From Globisporangium splendens (lineage: Eukaryota > Oomycota > Peronosporomycetes > Pythiales > Pythiaceae): DNA of 64,000 nt. Position numbers and translations under genes: made by a program. Shown piece after piece: positions 35,375 to 46,654 of this stretch. The first letter of the stretch is position 1. The number at the start of each line of letters is the position of its first letter. The notes below the pieces were generated by a model. It made no database searches, was not told the DNA's origin, and saw only the letters and a program-made list of their open reading frames with translations. Location of the stretch: NCBI GenBank assembly GCA_006386115.1, contig VFIW01000061.1, forward strand, positions 62,001-126,000, in the 5' to 3' direction.

Positions 35375-37019
35375 TTATGGGCTGTTGCTGCTGCCTTGGA
35401 TCAGATCGTCAAAGAGAGCATTCTCGATGAACTGCTGGGACGTCTGCGCATTTCGCTGATGCGACGCGATCAGCAGCTCGGACAGGAGGCCAACCATTTC
35501 GTTCTTACGCTTCGGAACTTTCGAAGCACTGCCGTCCTCGTTGAAGGCGATGCTGGTGTTCGCGTCCTGCAGCATGTGTGGTACGACAGACACAGCGTAT
35601 CGTAAAAGCGAGGATGGCGATCCATTTGCGGTCACCTCACCTCGTAGGATCTCCCCGCATCCTTTGGAGCAAACTTGAATGCACTGCACGCCGTCTGGTG
35701 CTCTCGTCTCTGTGAGAATCCCCCAAAGCATCACGACTCTGTTTTCCTGGATCACACGCTTGCACACTGCGTGTGTGGTCGTTCGGTGTAAATCGCCCGC
35801 CATTTGCAGCGCCTTCACTTCTTTTTTCACTAGAGAATCCCCCTTCTGATCAAGCATGTGGGTCTGTGTGGTGCAAACACGCGAGGAATCACATCAGCAG
35901 TCTCATGACCGAGCAGGAAGGGCTACCCTCAATACACGGTACAATCACGCACCATTGTCGCTGTGCACGTCAGCCGCGCGTTGAGTGGACGCAAGTGCAT
36001 CCACACGATGTCTGCAACTTTCTGGAAGTCAAAAGGTACCGTTGTCGCCGTGGACAAGTGAATCTTCACGCCGCCTTCGTCGTCCGTATAGATATTTGGG
36101 GGCGATCTATAGCTGCTGTTGCCATCCGTAAACCCTTGTGCATCGGACACAACACCAAGCGTCCGAACGCGTTCGTCGACGCGCCTTGTCAGCATCTCGA
36201 AAATGTCCGAGTCCTGTTTCGGGTGTAGCTCGATGAACCGAGGCTGTTTGTGGTTTTCTTGTATTTCGTCCCAGATCTGCCAGCATCAAGGGGAGAAAGT
36301 TAGCAGCTCGATCAACAAAACACGACTCATCATGGCGTAACGGTGTGTACCTTGCGCTTCCGCAGCATTCGCTTCAGGGATCTCACAAATCGGATTTCGC
36401 TCGCGAGTCTCTCGCGAAGCCACGTATTTTCATCCTCAGCTCGATTTTTGTGATCGAGCTGACGCTTCGCTATTGTTACCCACGCCGAATCCACTGGAGC
36501 GGCATTATGCGGCAGCGCTGTAACATGGAACTCTTTCGACACGGGGTTGTCTTTTACCGATTCAAGCATACCTTCGAGCTCTCGAACTTTGCCTCGAAGG
36601 TACGCGATCTCCTCCCGTTGTCGCTGACTCGACGTCTTCTTTTTTGTCGTGAGAGTCTGCTCCGTCGTATCCGCGGCTCCAACTTCGAACGCTCCTGTCT
36701 TCACCTCAACGGAACCTGGATCCGAGTCAGCACCAGCAGATACTGATTGAGAAGGTGTGGAAAGGCGCTGCAATGCGAGAGTCGTCGAGATTGTGCCGTC
36801 GCCAACAGCGCGGACATTGTCAAATTCTTCAAGAACCGAACCCAAGAAGCTCGCATCAACACTGAAGGGCAACAAAAGGTTCGTGTTGCCCGCGAAGGTC
36901 CTTGCTCCTGCGAGGCATTCAGACTCTGTGAACACCTCCAGCTTATCAATGAAATCGAGCAGCTCCATGGCGGAGAGCGCGTCGTTGCCGTCAGCGGCAC
37001 TGGTCGAGGTGTGCACCAT
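35375..37019 (-). CDS. Array copy J: bZIP-like plus START-like protein
   Basis: A 493-residue protein from exons 37019-36351, 36276-35953 and 35863-35375 (introns 74 and 89 nt). Start MVHTSTSAADGND, motif ELLDFIDKLEVFTESE, coiled coil KKKTSSQRQREEIAYLRGK at about 126-155. Exon 2 begins IWDEIQENHKQPRFIEL. START-like landmarks: VPFDFQKVADIVW, HAVCKRVIQENRVVMLWGILTE and FIENALFDDLIQG. WES is WGI here. Bases 35984-36400, covering most of exon 2, all of intron 1 and the last 50 bases of exon 1, are identical to 38789-39205 in copy K, whereas the rest of the two genes differs. That is best explained by gene conversion. Confidence 0.86.
35984..36400. repeat. 417-base tract identical to copy K
   Basis: Read base by base against 38789-39205 at offset 2805; no difference found, intron included. 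The match breaks at both ends inside the genes. Confidence 0.9.
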
Positions 37020-38193
37020 TGTCGCAAATGGCAAGTGGCAAGGATATTAATTAATACGTGGGACTGGACGACGACGCAGGCAAACAGCTGCATACTTAGG
37101 ACAAACTCTCCCTCTTCGTCTGATCGCAATGTTAAATCGCAAAAGATGGAGGTCTGTGCACAGTGCCGTCGTCTCCTTCCCACAGCATGGCAGTTGTAGC
37201 TCTTCAAGGGCACGCCACAGTTAAGACCACGTCAGCTCGTTGACTTGGATCCTTCCTTTGCTATCGCGACTGGATTTTTTCGTCTTGAATCGGGATGCGC
37301 TCGCCCTTGTTGTGTTGTATGTGTGTGTGCTGTGAGTGGGTTTAGAGCAGGTACGTGATTGCCCATGCGACCCACAAGGCGCTAATTGCTACTGTTGGCG
37401 GCTCAAATGGCGCTGGTGTGCGTTTGCCATCCGCGCACTCGACGAAAATGGATTTTATGTGGCGGCATTGCGCATCTTCGCAGGTCGTTAGATGCGTACT
37501 TTCTCGATCAGTCGAGCGATGTAAACACGACTGCAAGTTTCGGATTAGTCGGGCAGCAACTGCGCTTTGTGAAGGCGACGATTTGGTTTGGTGCTGATAA
37601 TTTGATTTGGCAATTGCTTTGGCGATTGATTTTGGTTGACTCCTGGCGACTTTAGTGATCTCGTAATTCTCAAGCCTCGGTGACTTTGGTGCTTTTGTGA
37701 CTTTCAAGCTTTGGTGGACTTGTGTGATTTTCTAGCGATTCGATTCGACTCTTTCGATTCGTGGTGACGGTGATCTGCGAATAAAGGAGTGTGGAAACGT
37801 GTGATTGTGGCTTTTTGGTGCGCGAGTGCGGTGAGCCGCGACCAAGGAGTGTGCTTCTACGATCAACAACATTTTGCGAGACGCGCAATGCTACCACATA
37901 AAATCCATTTTCGTCTGCTGCGCGGATGCCAAACGCACACCAGCGCAATGCAAGCGTTTTCACAGAGCGTAAAACAACTTTGACATCCAACAATTTATTG
38001 TCCATCTCCCAATTCTATTCCAATATTTAGCAGTATTGTAACATCAGCTTCCTCAATCTTTTTTATTTTATGAACGTCGACTCAAAGGAGCAGAGCACCC
38101 GTGTTCACAGCGCTTTTGATGAATGCACCATGTCGATCTATCATGGACACTTCGCCTCGGTAGAGTGATCAAGGTTACTGTGCGAGAATTGGC
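37020..38193. other. Intergenic with repeat remnants
   Basis: Begins with the leader of copy J. At about 37420-37475 (one strand) and 37895-37945 (other strand) lies a short repeat coding a DENGFYV-type peptide, found again at 41508 and 44217. T-rich sequence between 37620 and 37800. From 38077 the 3' flank shared with copy H. No gene. Confidence 0.5.
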
Positions 38194-38221
38194 TTACAAG
38201 CTGCTATTCTTGCCACGGAGG
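38077..38221. repeat. 3' flank shared with array copy H
   Basis: Partner of 27171-27315. Confidence 0.85.
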
Positions 38222-39758
38222 AGATCGTCAAAGAGAGCATTCTCGATGAACTGCTCGGACGTCTGCGTGTGCTGCTGGTGCGACGCGATCAGCAGCTCGG
38301 ACAGGAGGCCGATCATTTCACTCTTACGCTTCGGAACTTTCGGAGCACTGCCGTCCTCGTTGAAGGCGATGCTGGTGTTCGCGTCCTGCACCATGTGTGG
38401 TACGAAAGACTGAGTCGATCGTACCAATGTGGACGGCGATCCGTTTGCAGTCACCTCCCCACGAAGAAGCTCCCCGCACCCTGTGAAGCGAACCTGAATA
38501 CACTGCACGCCACACGGTCCTCTTGTCTCGGTGAGTTTTTCCCAGAGCATCACGACTCGATTTTTCTGGATCACACGCTTGCACACTGTGCGGGCGGTCG
38601 TTTGGTGAATGTCGCCCGCCAGTTGGAATGGCCGCATTTCTTTTTTCACTAGAGTGTCTTCTGTCTGATGAAGCACGTGGGTCTGCATGATACAAATAGG
38701 TCAGGTACTTCATTAGAATCTGCAGAAAAAGCTCTCAAAGCATGGCAAATCACACACCGTGGTCTGATCGCACGCCAACCGCGAGATTAGTGGACGCAAG
38801 TGCATCCACACGATGTCTGCAACTTTCTGGAAGTCAAAAGGTACCGTTGTCGCCGTGGACAAGTGAATCTTCACGCCGCCTTCGTCGTCCGTATAGATAT
38901 TTGGGGGCGATCTATAGCTGCTGTTGCCATCCGTAAACCCTTGTGCATCGGACACAACACCAAGCGTCCGAACGCGTTCGTCGACGCGCCTTGTCAGCAT
39001 CTCGAAAATGTCCGAGTCCTGTTTCGGGTGTAGCTCGATGAACCGAGGCTGTTTGTGGTTTTCTTGTATTTCGTCCCAGATCTGCCAGCATCAAGGGGAG
39101 AAAGTTAGCAGCTCGATCAACAAAACACGACTCATCATGGCGTAACGGTGTGTACCTTGCGCTTCCGCAGCATTCGCTTCAGGGATCTCACAAATCGGAT
39201 TTCGCCCACGAGTCTCTCGCGAAGCAGCAAGTTTTCGACTTTTGCTCGATTCTTTTGCTCGAGTTGGCGCTTCGCTATTGTTGCCCACACCGAATCGACG
39301 GGATCGCCACTATCTGGCACCACTGCGACAGCGCTCTCGTCTGCACCAGTCTCTTCCACCTGGCTCTTGATTGACTCGAGTGTGCCTTCGAGTTCCTGAA
39401 CTCTGTCTCGAAGGTACGCGATCTCCTCCCGTTGGCGCTGGCACGACGTCCTCTTCTTTGCCATGAGAGTCTGCTTCGTCGTATTTGAGGCAGACACTCG
39501 TTCCTGTAAACCCACGAAATCCGGATTCAAGTCCACATCGCCAATGACGTGGGCATTTTCAAATTCTTCAAGCGCCGGACTCAAGAAGCTGTCAGCGCCG
39601 CCCACGGGCGAGAAAACGCTCGCGGTACCCGGGAAAGCCCTTGCTCCTGCGAGGCGCTCCGACTCGGTGAACACGTCGAGCTTGTCGATGAAATCGAGCA
39701 GCTCCACAGTGCAGAGCGCGTCGTTGCCGTCGGCGGCACTGAGGGAAGTGTGCGCCAT
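38194..39758 (-). CDS. Array copy K: bZIP-like plus START-like protein
   Basis: A 471-residue protein from exons 39758-39156, 39081-38758 and 38682-38194 (introns 74 and 75 nt). Start MAHTSLSAADGND; the open frame runs further up to 39839 but homology favours 39758. Motif ELLDFIDKLDVFTESERL, coiled coil KKRTSCQRQREEIAYLRDR at about 98-127, with a Cys in the basic segment where relatives have Ser. Exon 2 is the one shared exactly with copy J, except at its 3' end. START-like landmarks: VPFDFQKVADIVW, RTVCKRVIQKNRVVMLWEKLTE and FIENALFDDLLRGK. The last exon and 3' flank match copy H instead. The gene is therefore a mosaic of J-like and H-like parts. Confidence 0.86.
38789..39205. repeat. 417-base tract identical to copy J
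   Basis: Partner of 35984-36400. Confidence 0.9.
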
Positions 39759-40778
39759 TGTCGCAAACGGCAAATGGCAAACGAATCGATAAAAGAAGAG
39801 TGGCGGCAAGACAAACATTGCTGTTTTTGTTGCGTGCAACTCTCCTAAGGCTAGGGTTTTTGGGTAGGGGTTGGGGGTTTACGGTTACTGACAGTAATCC
39901 ATAACCCCCTGCCTAAAAATCCCAACTCACTGGGGACAGTATAAAAACTCGACTCACTTGGTTGAGAGGTAACCGTGCAACTTACCGGTATTTTGCATAG
40001 AACCCTAAACTCCGGATGACTTGGATCCTTTAAACTTTCACATATTTGCTGCCCAGTCTTTGTTAAAAATGATAAAAAGAAAAACGGACAGGACCAATTG
40101 ATATTATGGAGATCTCGGACAAAATTGGATGAGGTTTGTCAAGGAGGTTGTTGCACGCCACGACGCTATACGCGCGGCCATCGCTCTCAATTGCGTTGAG
40201 GAGTTCGGACAGAATCTCACCACTCGCGGGGAAGCCGCACACTTGGAGCAGGTCTCTGGGGTCGTGATTTTCAAACCAGCCAAAATTCGTACGATTTTCG
40301 AAGGCTTGTGAGCCAAAGTGTAGTTTCGCGGATACGGTCGGAGTTGGCGTTGTGCCACAGTGGTGATGTGAGCAAATCAAAGCTGTTGGCATTGGTTGGG
40401 CGCCTCGGACGAACCTTCGTATTCTACACAAAGAGCACTTGGTGCCAGAATTTACCCAATTTTGCCCATTGATCGGATCTGCGCGAGACGATGTGGTCTG
40501 GACTTGTCGAAACGGGTGCAAACATGACGTCAAGTGTTGTGCCCCACGGTTTGACCGCGGTGTCGAAGACTAAGAGCACTGGTTCGATCCACGATGGGGT
40601 GATGGTTGGGGTTTTCCGCACTTGCGCCACAAGTCGAACTAACTGGGGAGTTTGAAGAGAATTTATGGAAGCGTCAATGGGGGCTAGTTGTGGTCCGTCA
40701 CGAGACTTCGGCAGATACTACCACTGCTCTGCTAGCACAAAATCCAATGGCGTTTTCTCCACTGCACTGGACACAAAG
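39759..40778. other. Intergenic with foldback sequence and unknown coding remnants
   Basis: Starts with the copy K leader. Bases 39853-39931 form an imperfect inverted repeat of about 30-base arms. On the minus strand 40630-40063 several broken frames (for example LLVFDTAVKPWGTTLDVMF) look like decayed coding DNA; I do not recognise the family. Confidence 0.45.
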
Positions 40779-41160
40779 GCGTATCGTGGAAGAAAATCGC
40801 GTGCTCCTGTTGTGGGAAACGCTCAAAGAGATCCGGCGGTCGCCTTCGAGTGAAAAGCCAGACGTGCAAGTGCTCGTCAAAGGATGCGCGCTGCTCGTGG
40901 AGAACAGCAATACGAGAACGGGGTCAACAACGTCAGGACAGACTTGGGTATGTGTGATACCAACGATGGCGCTTCCCTTCACAGCGGCGTCTGTGCCAGA
41001 GAAAATGACGATGGAAGGCAGTATGGTAGAGAGTGGTGGTCCTGGGCTTCTTACGGAGCTCATCATCTCGTCATTCGAACAGAATACGCAACTCATGCTC
41101 CAATACTTGGAGAATGCTCTCTTTGACGACCTCGTCAAGGATGCGTCTGTCAACCTGTGA
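40779..41160 (+). pseudogene. Array copy L: truncated last exon duplicated from copy M
   Basis: From 40779 the sequence equals copy M from 43596, with two single-base differences up to the stop codon and on to about 41198. It encodes RIVEENRVLLLWETLKE through LENALFDDLVKD and the same stop. The coiled-coil exon, exon 2 and the first 35 codons of exon 3 are missing. An in-frame ATG at 40606 joins it to unrelated upstream sequence, but no splice site or family domain supports a chimeric gene. Confidence 0.85.
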
Positions 41161-42231
41161 GTCGAGTAAATCTAGGCTGAATGCATGTTGATGTTGTGCG
41201 AATGTCTGGTTGCATTGAAGCATCGAAGGAGAACGTAATTGCCGCAGGATAATTCAATAGAATAGTGCCATCACGAAAGAATGATCCCAGATAATTGGGA
41301 CCCTTTTGCATTGTAGCAATCGCGTTCTGTTGGTCGCGACCGGCAGATTGTTGAACTCAATGCATAAAACTCGGACACAACACTTTTTAATCGAGTCCAG
41401 AGCGTTGCAGCTCAGAGAGCTGCGAGTCCATCGTTCGATCCACCGAGAATGTCCGCACTCTTGTACAATCCGCAAAGGACCTGCGACGGAACGCAACGCA
41501 AGCACACACAAAATCCATTTTCAGTAGCTGTCGTGAATGCTAAACGTACGCTATTAGAATCTTCGGCAGACGCGATTTGCGATCTCCAATGCTCGCACAG
41601 CAAGCATATACACCTGCAGCATGTGCAGGACGAGCGAGCGCATCCCCAGCCGCGATCGAGAAGAAAAGGAAGAAAGATCCATACCATCGAGTCGCCCTCC
41701 GTCCCTTCTGTAACTTAATATTGAAGGGCTGCAACAGTGCTACCGTCGAGGCAAAGACTCGGATCACTCGTGGCATGGTAAGGCAGAGTGAGCTCTTCTC
41801 ATTGCCGATCTCTCGCCGCTGGATATTGTCGACGGACCTCTACACACGATCGCGCGACGGGATGGCCCCTAAGCAGCCGAAAGGGTTGGCTTTCAGTGCT
41901 GTGCGCTCTGGATCTCTGTGGCGCATTTGTTGTTGACCAGTATCCATCGGCTCAGCGTCGAATTTGTTCGCGCTCAGTTTCAAAATTCGTTGTTATATTG
42001 TGGACGATGCTGAAATAAGCGTTGTCAGTCAAAACTACAACATTGCAATCTTTCAGACTGTCCCAGTTGCATCTCAGTATTTAAACTCGAAATTGAGAAT
42101 TATATACAAATTGTTGCCAAATTGTTGTGTTTGATCAGCACTTTTAATCCACTTTTGCCAGATGGTACGCTGTGCCCGTGTTTTGATTGCTCTACCTCAT
42201 CTCGTGTGTCGCACGAACGCCACAACTCAAA
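41161..42231. other. Intergenic, duplicated 3' flank of copy L
   Basis: Blocks near 41160-41198, 41495-41600 and 41790-41950 resemble the 3' flank of copy M (43978-44740). Includes the ENGF peptide repeat at about 41508. The right end is the promoter of copy M. Confidence 0.55.
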
Positions 42232-43977
42232 ATGACGCCGAGTGCGCGCGACTCGGACGCTGCAGCGGCCGCCGCCATGGACGCTGCAGAGCTGCTCTGG
42301 TACTTGGACGACGACGTGGGGGTTGAGCCCAGCGCCGCTGCGCCTGGTCCGCCCTCCGAGGCTCTCGACGTGTTTGGCTTTGGAGACCTAGCCGGTCCGA
42401 CTTGGACCAATCCGATCAATGTGGCGTCTGGTGTAACGCAAGACGCGACGCTGGCGCACGACTGCGAGCATTTGGAAACGCTGCATTTGGAACCGGTCCA
42501 CGTCAGTGTCGAGAATCGCTTTGCTGGGTTGTACACTGATCTCCTTGGCGCCAGCGCGTCGGGTCTAGAGGCTCTAGATGCATGGTCATTCGTGCCACTG
42601 AGTGATAACAATGACTCGGACTCGACCGCGACGAGCCCCTCCATGACTGAGCACCGTGACAACATCCCTGTCCAGAAGAAAAGACCCAAGTCGACAAGTC
42701 AGCGGCAGCGAGAGGAACTCGATTACCTTCGCAACAAAGTGGAGGAGTTGGAGCACGTCCTCAAGACGCTAAAAGGCACTCACCCTGTGAGTGTGACGCA
42801 GCGAAGTGGGGGCCACGAAGAAGCGCTAGCGTCGCCTTGGGAGCAAGCTGCCAAACGACAACTCGATGCGAAAAAACGAGCGGAGCAGGAGAATAACAGA
42901 CTGCGGGGGCAACTGAGTCGTCAGATCAAGTTTGCGAAATCCCTTGAGCGCACGCTACGAAAGCGAAAGGTAGGCAGCCCGATATCATCACCCATGATGG
43001 AGGCGGCTGATGCCGTGAATAGCCTTTTGTTTTACTCACATGCGCGTGCACTTGCTGACGCACTATAGGTTTGGGAGATTCTTCAAGAGAGCAAGCAGCA
43101 GCATCTCTTGGAACTCAACACGACGGATTCGAGCATTTTAGCAATGCTGAAGCACAATTTGAACGTTCGTATGTGTAATTTAAACCTCGTGTTCGAAACA
43201 CTGGAGCGGAAAAGAGACACGACAAGGAGAAGTATGGACTACCTGGAACCAGAGATCATCGCCGATCCACTCAATGGCATGCGCATCAACTTTACTCGAA
43301 GTATGTCGATTCCATTTGGGGTTCACAAGATTTCTGACGTGGTGTGGAATCTGATGCAAATGAACGATCTCAAGCTGACGGGTTTGAACCAGAATGTGCG
43401 TGCCTACACTCGCGTGCGGTTGTCATTAGAGAATTCAAACTCACTATTTGCAAAATAACTGGATGATATTACTTCTGCTGCTCTGATGTAGGCTCACATT
43501 TTCGAGCAAACCGATGACGCCTTGGTCATGAAGCAATCGATGGTGTTGACAGTCGCAAACAAGAGTCACTACACAAGCTCGCACATAGTCATCCAGCGTA
43601 TCGTGGAAGAAAATCGCGTGCTCCTGTTGTGGGAAACGCTCAAAGAGATCCGGCGGTCGCCTTCGAGTGAAAAGCCAGACGTGCAAGTGCTCGTCAAAGG
43701 ATGCGCGTTGCTCGTGGAGAACAACAATACGAGAACGGGGTCAACAACGTCAGGACAGACTTGGGTATGTGTGATACCAACGATGGCGCTTCCCTTCACA
43801 GCGGCGTCTGTGCCAGAGAAAATGACGATGGAAGGCAGTATGGTAGAGAGTGGTGGTCCTGGGCTTCTTACGGAGCTCATCATCTCGTCATTCGAACAGA
43901 ATACGCAACTCATGCTCCAATACTTGGAGAATGCTCTCTTTGACGACCTCGTCAAGGATGCGTCTGTCAACCTGTGA
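42232..43977 (+). CDS. Array copy M: bZIP-like plus START-like protein
   Basis: A 516-residue protein from exons 42232-42969, 43069-43395 and 43492-43977 (introns 99 and 96 nt). Start MTPSARDSDAAAAA; an upstream in-frame ATG at 42187 is less likely. The N-terminal motif is weakened to AELLWYLDDDVG. Basic coiled coil KKRPKSTSQRQREELDYLR at about 149-178; second helix RAEQENNRLRGQLSRQIKFA ends RTLRKRK at the splice site. Exon 2 starts VWEILQESKQQ and includes LEPEIIADPLNGMRINF. START-like landmarks: IPFGVHKISDVVW, HIVIQRIVEENRVLLLWETLKE and LENALFDDLVKD. It is the source or twin of fragment L and the nearest relative of the pseudogene at 29362-30165. Confidence 0.87.
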
Positions 43978-45564
43978 GTCGAGTAAATCTAGGCTGAATG
44001 CATGTTGATGTTGTGTGTGTACGCATGTGCGCTTGGAGTTCAGAATACCAGCCTGGCGCACAGCGCAATTGAGTCATTTGATGCTGCACAACTGATCGGT
44101 CAAATAACTGAGCAAATAGTTTGCTTTTGTGCAATTAATTGTAATTGTGCATTTCTCAATTGATCTGATCAAGAAAGTGCACACCATCTGGACGACTTGC
44201 GAGGATGAGCGCAACACCACCACATAAAATCCATTTTCGTCAGCTGTCGTGAATGCCAAACGCCGCGATGCGAGTCCTCGACGGACGCGATTTGCGACCT
44301 GAAAGGTGTACAGAAGTCGCTGATGCGAGGCTCCGATACATGCACAGTAAACATACAACTGCAGCAAGAGTATCTTCGTTGGGACGGGGAAAATCCAGTC
44401 GCGATCAAAAAGAAAAGTTCCAAGTCACCGACCGAGTCGTGCATGGTCCCACCTGTGACTTACTCTTGAAGAGCAACAACAGTGCTACCAGTCGAGTGCA
44501 ACAGGTACTGTAGAGAACTCAGACCCTCGTGACGCAGCGAGCATTGTATCCATCCGGAAAGGTGGAAGGAGCTCTTCGAGATGCCGATCTCTCGCCGCTG
44601 GATATTGCCGACAGACCTCTACACGCGATCGCGCGACAGGACAGACCCCAAGCACCCGAACAGATCAGTGCACTGTGTATCTCTGTGGCGTATCCTGTCG
44701 CTGACCAGTATCCACCGACTCAGCAAGTCCTCCATGATACAATTAGTCGTGCTGTCGTAGCAACATCGTGTGCGTGTATGTAAAGTCCACTGTGGCACTG
44801 TGTGAGGCAGGATCTTCAAAGCATTGCATTGATGGGCAAAATGACTGATCGACCTTGCTGGCAAGTGAGGGCGGGCTTTTGCCTCTACCATAAGCGCACA
44901 GTCCGACGTAAATGATAAATTGATACAAGCTGCTGGAGTATCTTCCAACCTCCTAGGTCTGACGTTCTCGAGTGCCTCTGAGTCGGACGAGAGCCCTCCA
45001 GCTCGTCAAAGCATCGGTTCGTCAAAATGCCTGATCTCTACCCATTTGCGTCACGTATCTCATCAGCGTATGCAGTTTGTTGACTCCGCGCGCCGGCGTC
45101 AACATTAACACGCCGACAGCCGGCATAATCAATGCACATGTACACTGGATTTTCTTGAGGGTCGGAACAAAGATGCTGGGAGCGAGGCGAGTACCGTATG
45201 CACGTGGTTAACGTCCGCAGTGATGATGACACACCAAAGTAGCTCTTGGCGTACTTTCCGACCTTGGCTCATGGACCCTGACTGACTGACGCGCATACAC
45301 CGAAGCGCTCTCTCACTCTCTCTCTCGGCCTATTTCTATGCGCTGCGCCAAAATGGGAGCTTGTCGTGGGGACGACACTGTGGGACCGACCAGCTGGGAG
45401 TGATCAAGTCCAGCTGCTGCCTTTAGTCAAAACCGCTGCGCTGTCGTTGAAGACCGAGCGATAACAGGGAGAAGGAAGGCATTCGGCGATTTGCATCCAA
45501 GCAAGCAGGTGGCTACCCACCATCTATTTCTCCAAGCGAGGCAAAAAAGAACAACAACTCGGTC
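43978..45564. other. Intergenic, 3' flank of copy M and promoter of copy N
   Basis: To about 44740 related to the flank of copy L. The ENGFYV peptide repeat lies at 44217-44270. A GC-rich palindromic patch (GCCGGC twice) lies at 45091-45124. A CT run is at about 45308-45327. No gene. Confidence 0.55.
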
Positions 45565-46455
45565 ATGAATCTCCCACCAGCTCCACCTGTCGGCTCCGAC
45601 ATGCAACAACCTGCGGACTTCTCTGATGTCCTCGATTTCTTCGATGACCTGGACATGTTTAGTGATCTCACCACCACGCCCATGGACACTAGCAGTGCAG
45701 CGCCATCAGCTTCGTACCCGCCGCCTCAGTATCATGATGCGCAGGCGCTCGCGACTCAAGCGTACCCTCCAGTAGCGCCAGCGGCAGCTTCGTACTTCAC
45801 TTCAAGTCAAGCTGAAGCCACAGATCTCTGGGAGATGAAGGATGCGACGCCTGCTACGGTTGATGCGACGACGCCGCAGATGGAGTCGCTTCTGGAACTG
45901 CATGTGCGAGACAGTCTGTTCAACGCGTTCGATGTCGATTTGCAGAGCATTGCAAACGATGTCACATTTGGAACGAGCGCGACCTCAAGTCCATGCAACT
46001 CGGACTACGACTCCGATCCCGGCAGCTCGCCGTCCTCTCCACCACTCCAGACCCTCCCAGATGACTTCACAGACGACGTCGGTGCGGCGTCTCGCCCGAT
46101 GAAGAAGAAAAAGTCAACGAGCCAGCGACAGCGAGAGGAATTGGCTTACCTCCGCAGTAAAGTCGCGGAGCTCGAAGGCGCTCTCACGAGGATGAATAAC
46201 AGCAAAAGAGGTGCGGCAGCGCCATCGTCGACCGATACCGCCATCGCATCGACCGGCTACTCGTCCGTAGCATTATGGGAACGGATGGCAAAGCGGCAAC
46301 AAGAAGCCAAAGACCAAGCCGAGCTCGAGAATGCGCGGCTGCGAGCCAAGCTGAAAGAGCAGATCCGGTCTGCTAAGTCGCTCGAAAGAATGCTGCGCAA
46401 GCGGCAGGTCAAGTACATGACGGGGGCAGCACAAGAGCCCAGTTCGCTGACCTAA
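45565..46455 (+). CDS. Array copy N: coiled-coil exon only, START-like half absent
   Basis: A 296-residue open frame equal to exon 1 of the family: motif VLDFFDDLDMFSDL near 22-35, a Pro/Ala/Ser-rich acidic stretch, basic coiled coil KKKKSTSQRQREELAYLRSK at about 178-207, and a second helix ending RMLRKRQ. The usual donor is replaced by GTCAAG and the frame runs on for 14 codons to a stop at 46455. No exon 2 or 3 can be found before copy O begins on the other strand 200 bases later. If expressed it would be a dimerisation or DNA-binding module without its ligand-like half, and could act as a dominant partner. It could equally be a decaying gene whose N-terminal exon is still open. Confidence 0.65.
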   Translation: MNLPPAPPVGSDMQQPADFSDVLDFFDDLDMFSDLTTTPMDTSSAAPSASYPPPQYHDAQALATQAYPPVAPAAASYFTSSQAEATDLWEMKDATPATVDATTPQMESLLELHVRDSLFNAFDVDLQSIANDVTFGTSATSSPCNSDYDSDPGSSPSSPPLQTLPDDFTDDVGAASRPMKKKKSTSQRQREELAYLRSKVAELEGALTRMNNSKRGAAAPSSTDTAIASTGYSSVALWERMAKRQQEAKDQAELENARLRAKLKEQIRSAKSLERMLRKRQVKYMTGAAQEPSSLT

Positions 46456-46654
46456 CGCTGCAGCGTATAGAGTGTTTGTTCCCACCAGCATCGATCAAGA
46501 TCTCCCGAGATAACCACCGAGATGATCTTTACTGGACTAGACTTGTCGTACTGCATGTTGTCGTAAGAAAGAATCGGAATTAATTATTCAAGTAATAATA
46601 CCCACGCATGCTCACATCAACCACCGAAATTACACAGCCAAGTTCTCTCCTCTT

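Noticed and set aside
39848..40020. Telomere-like CTAGGGTTT and AACCCTAAA pieces
   Set aside because: Only single units, no tandem TTTAGGG array, so not a telomere remnant on this evidence.
40606..41160. A 184-residue gene starting at 40606
   Set aside because: The first 58 codons have no family similarity; only the part from 40779 is the duplicated last exon of copy M.
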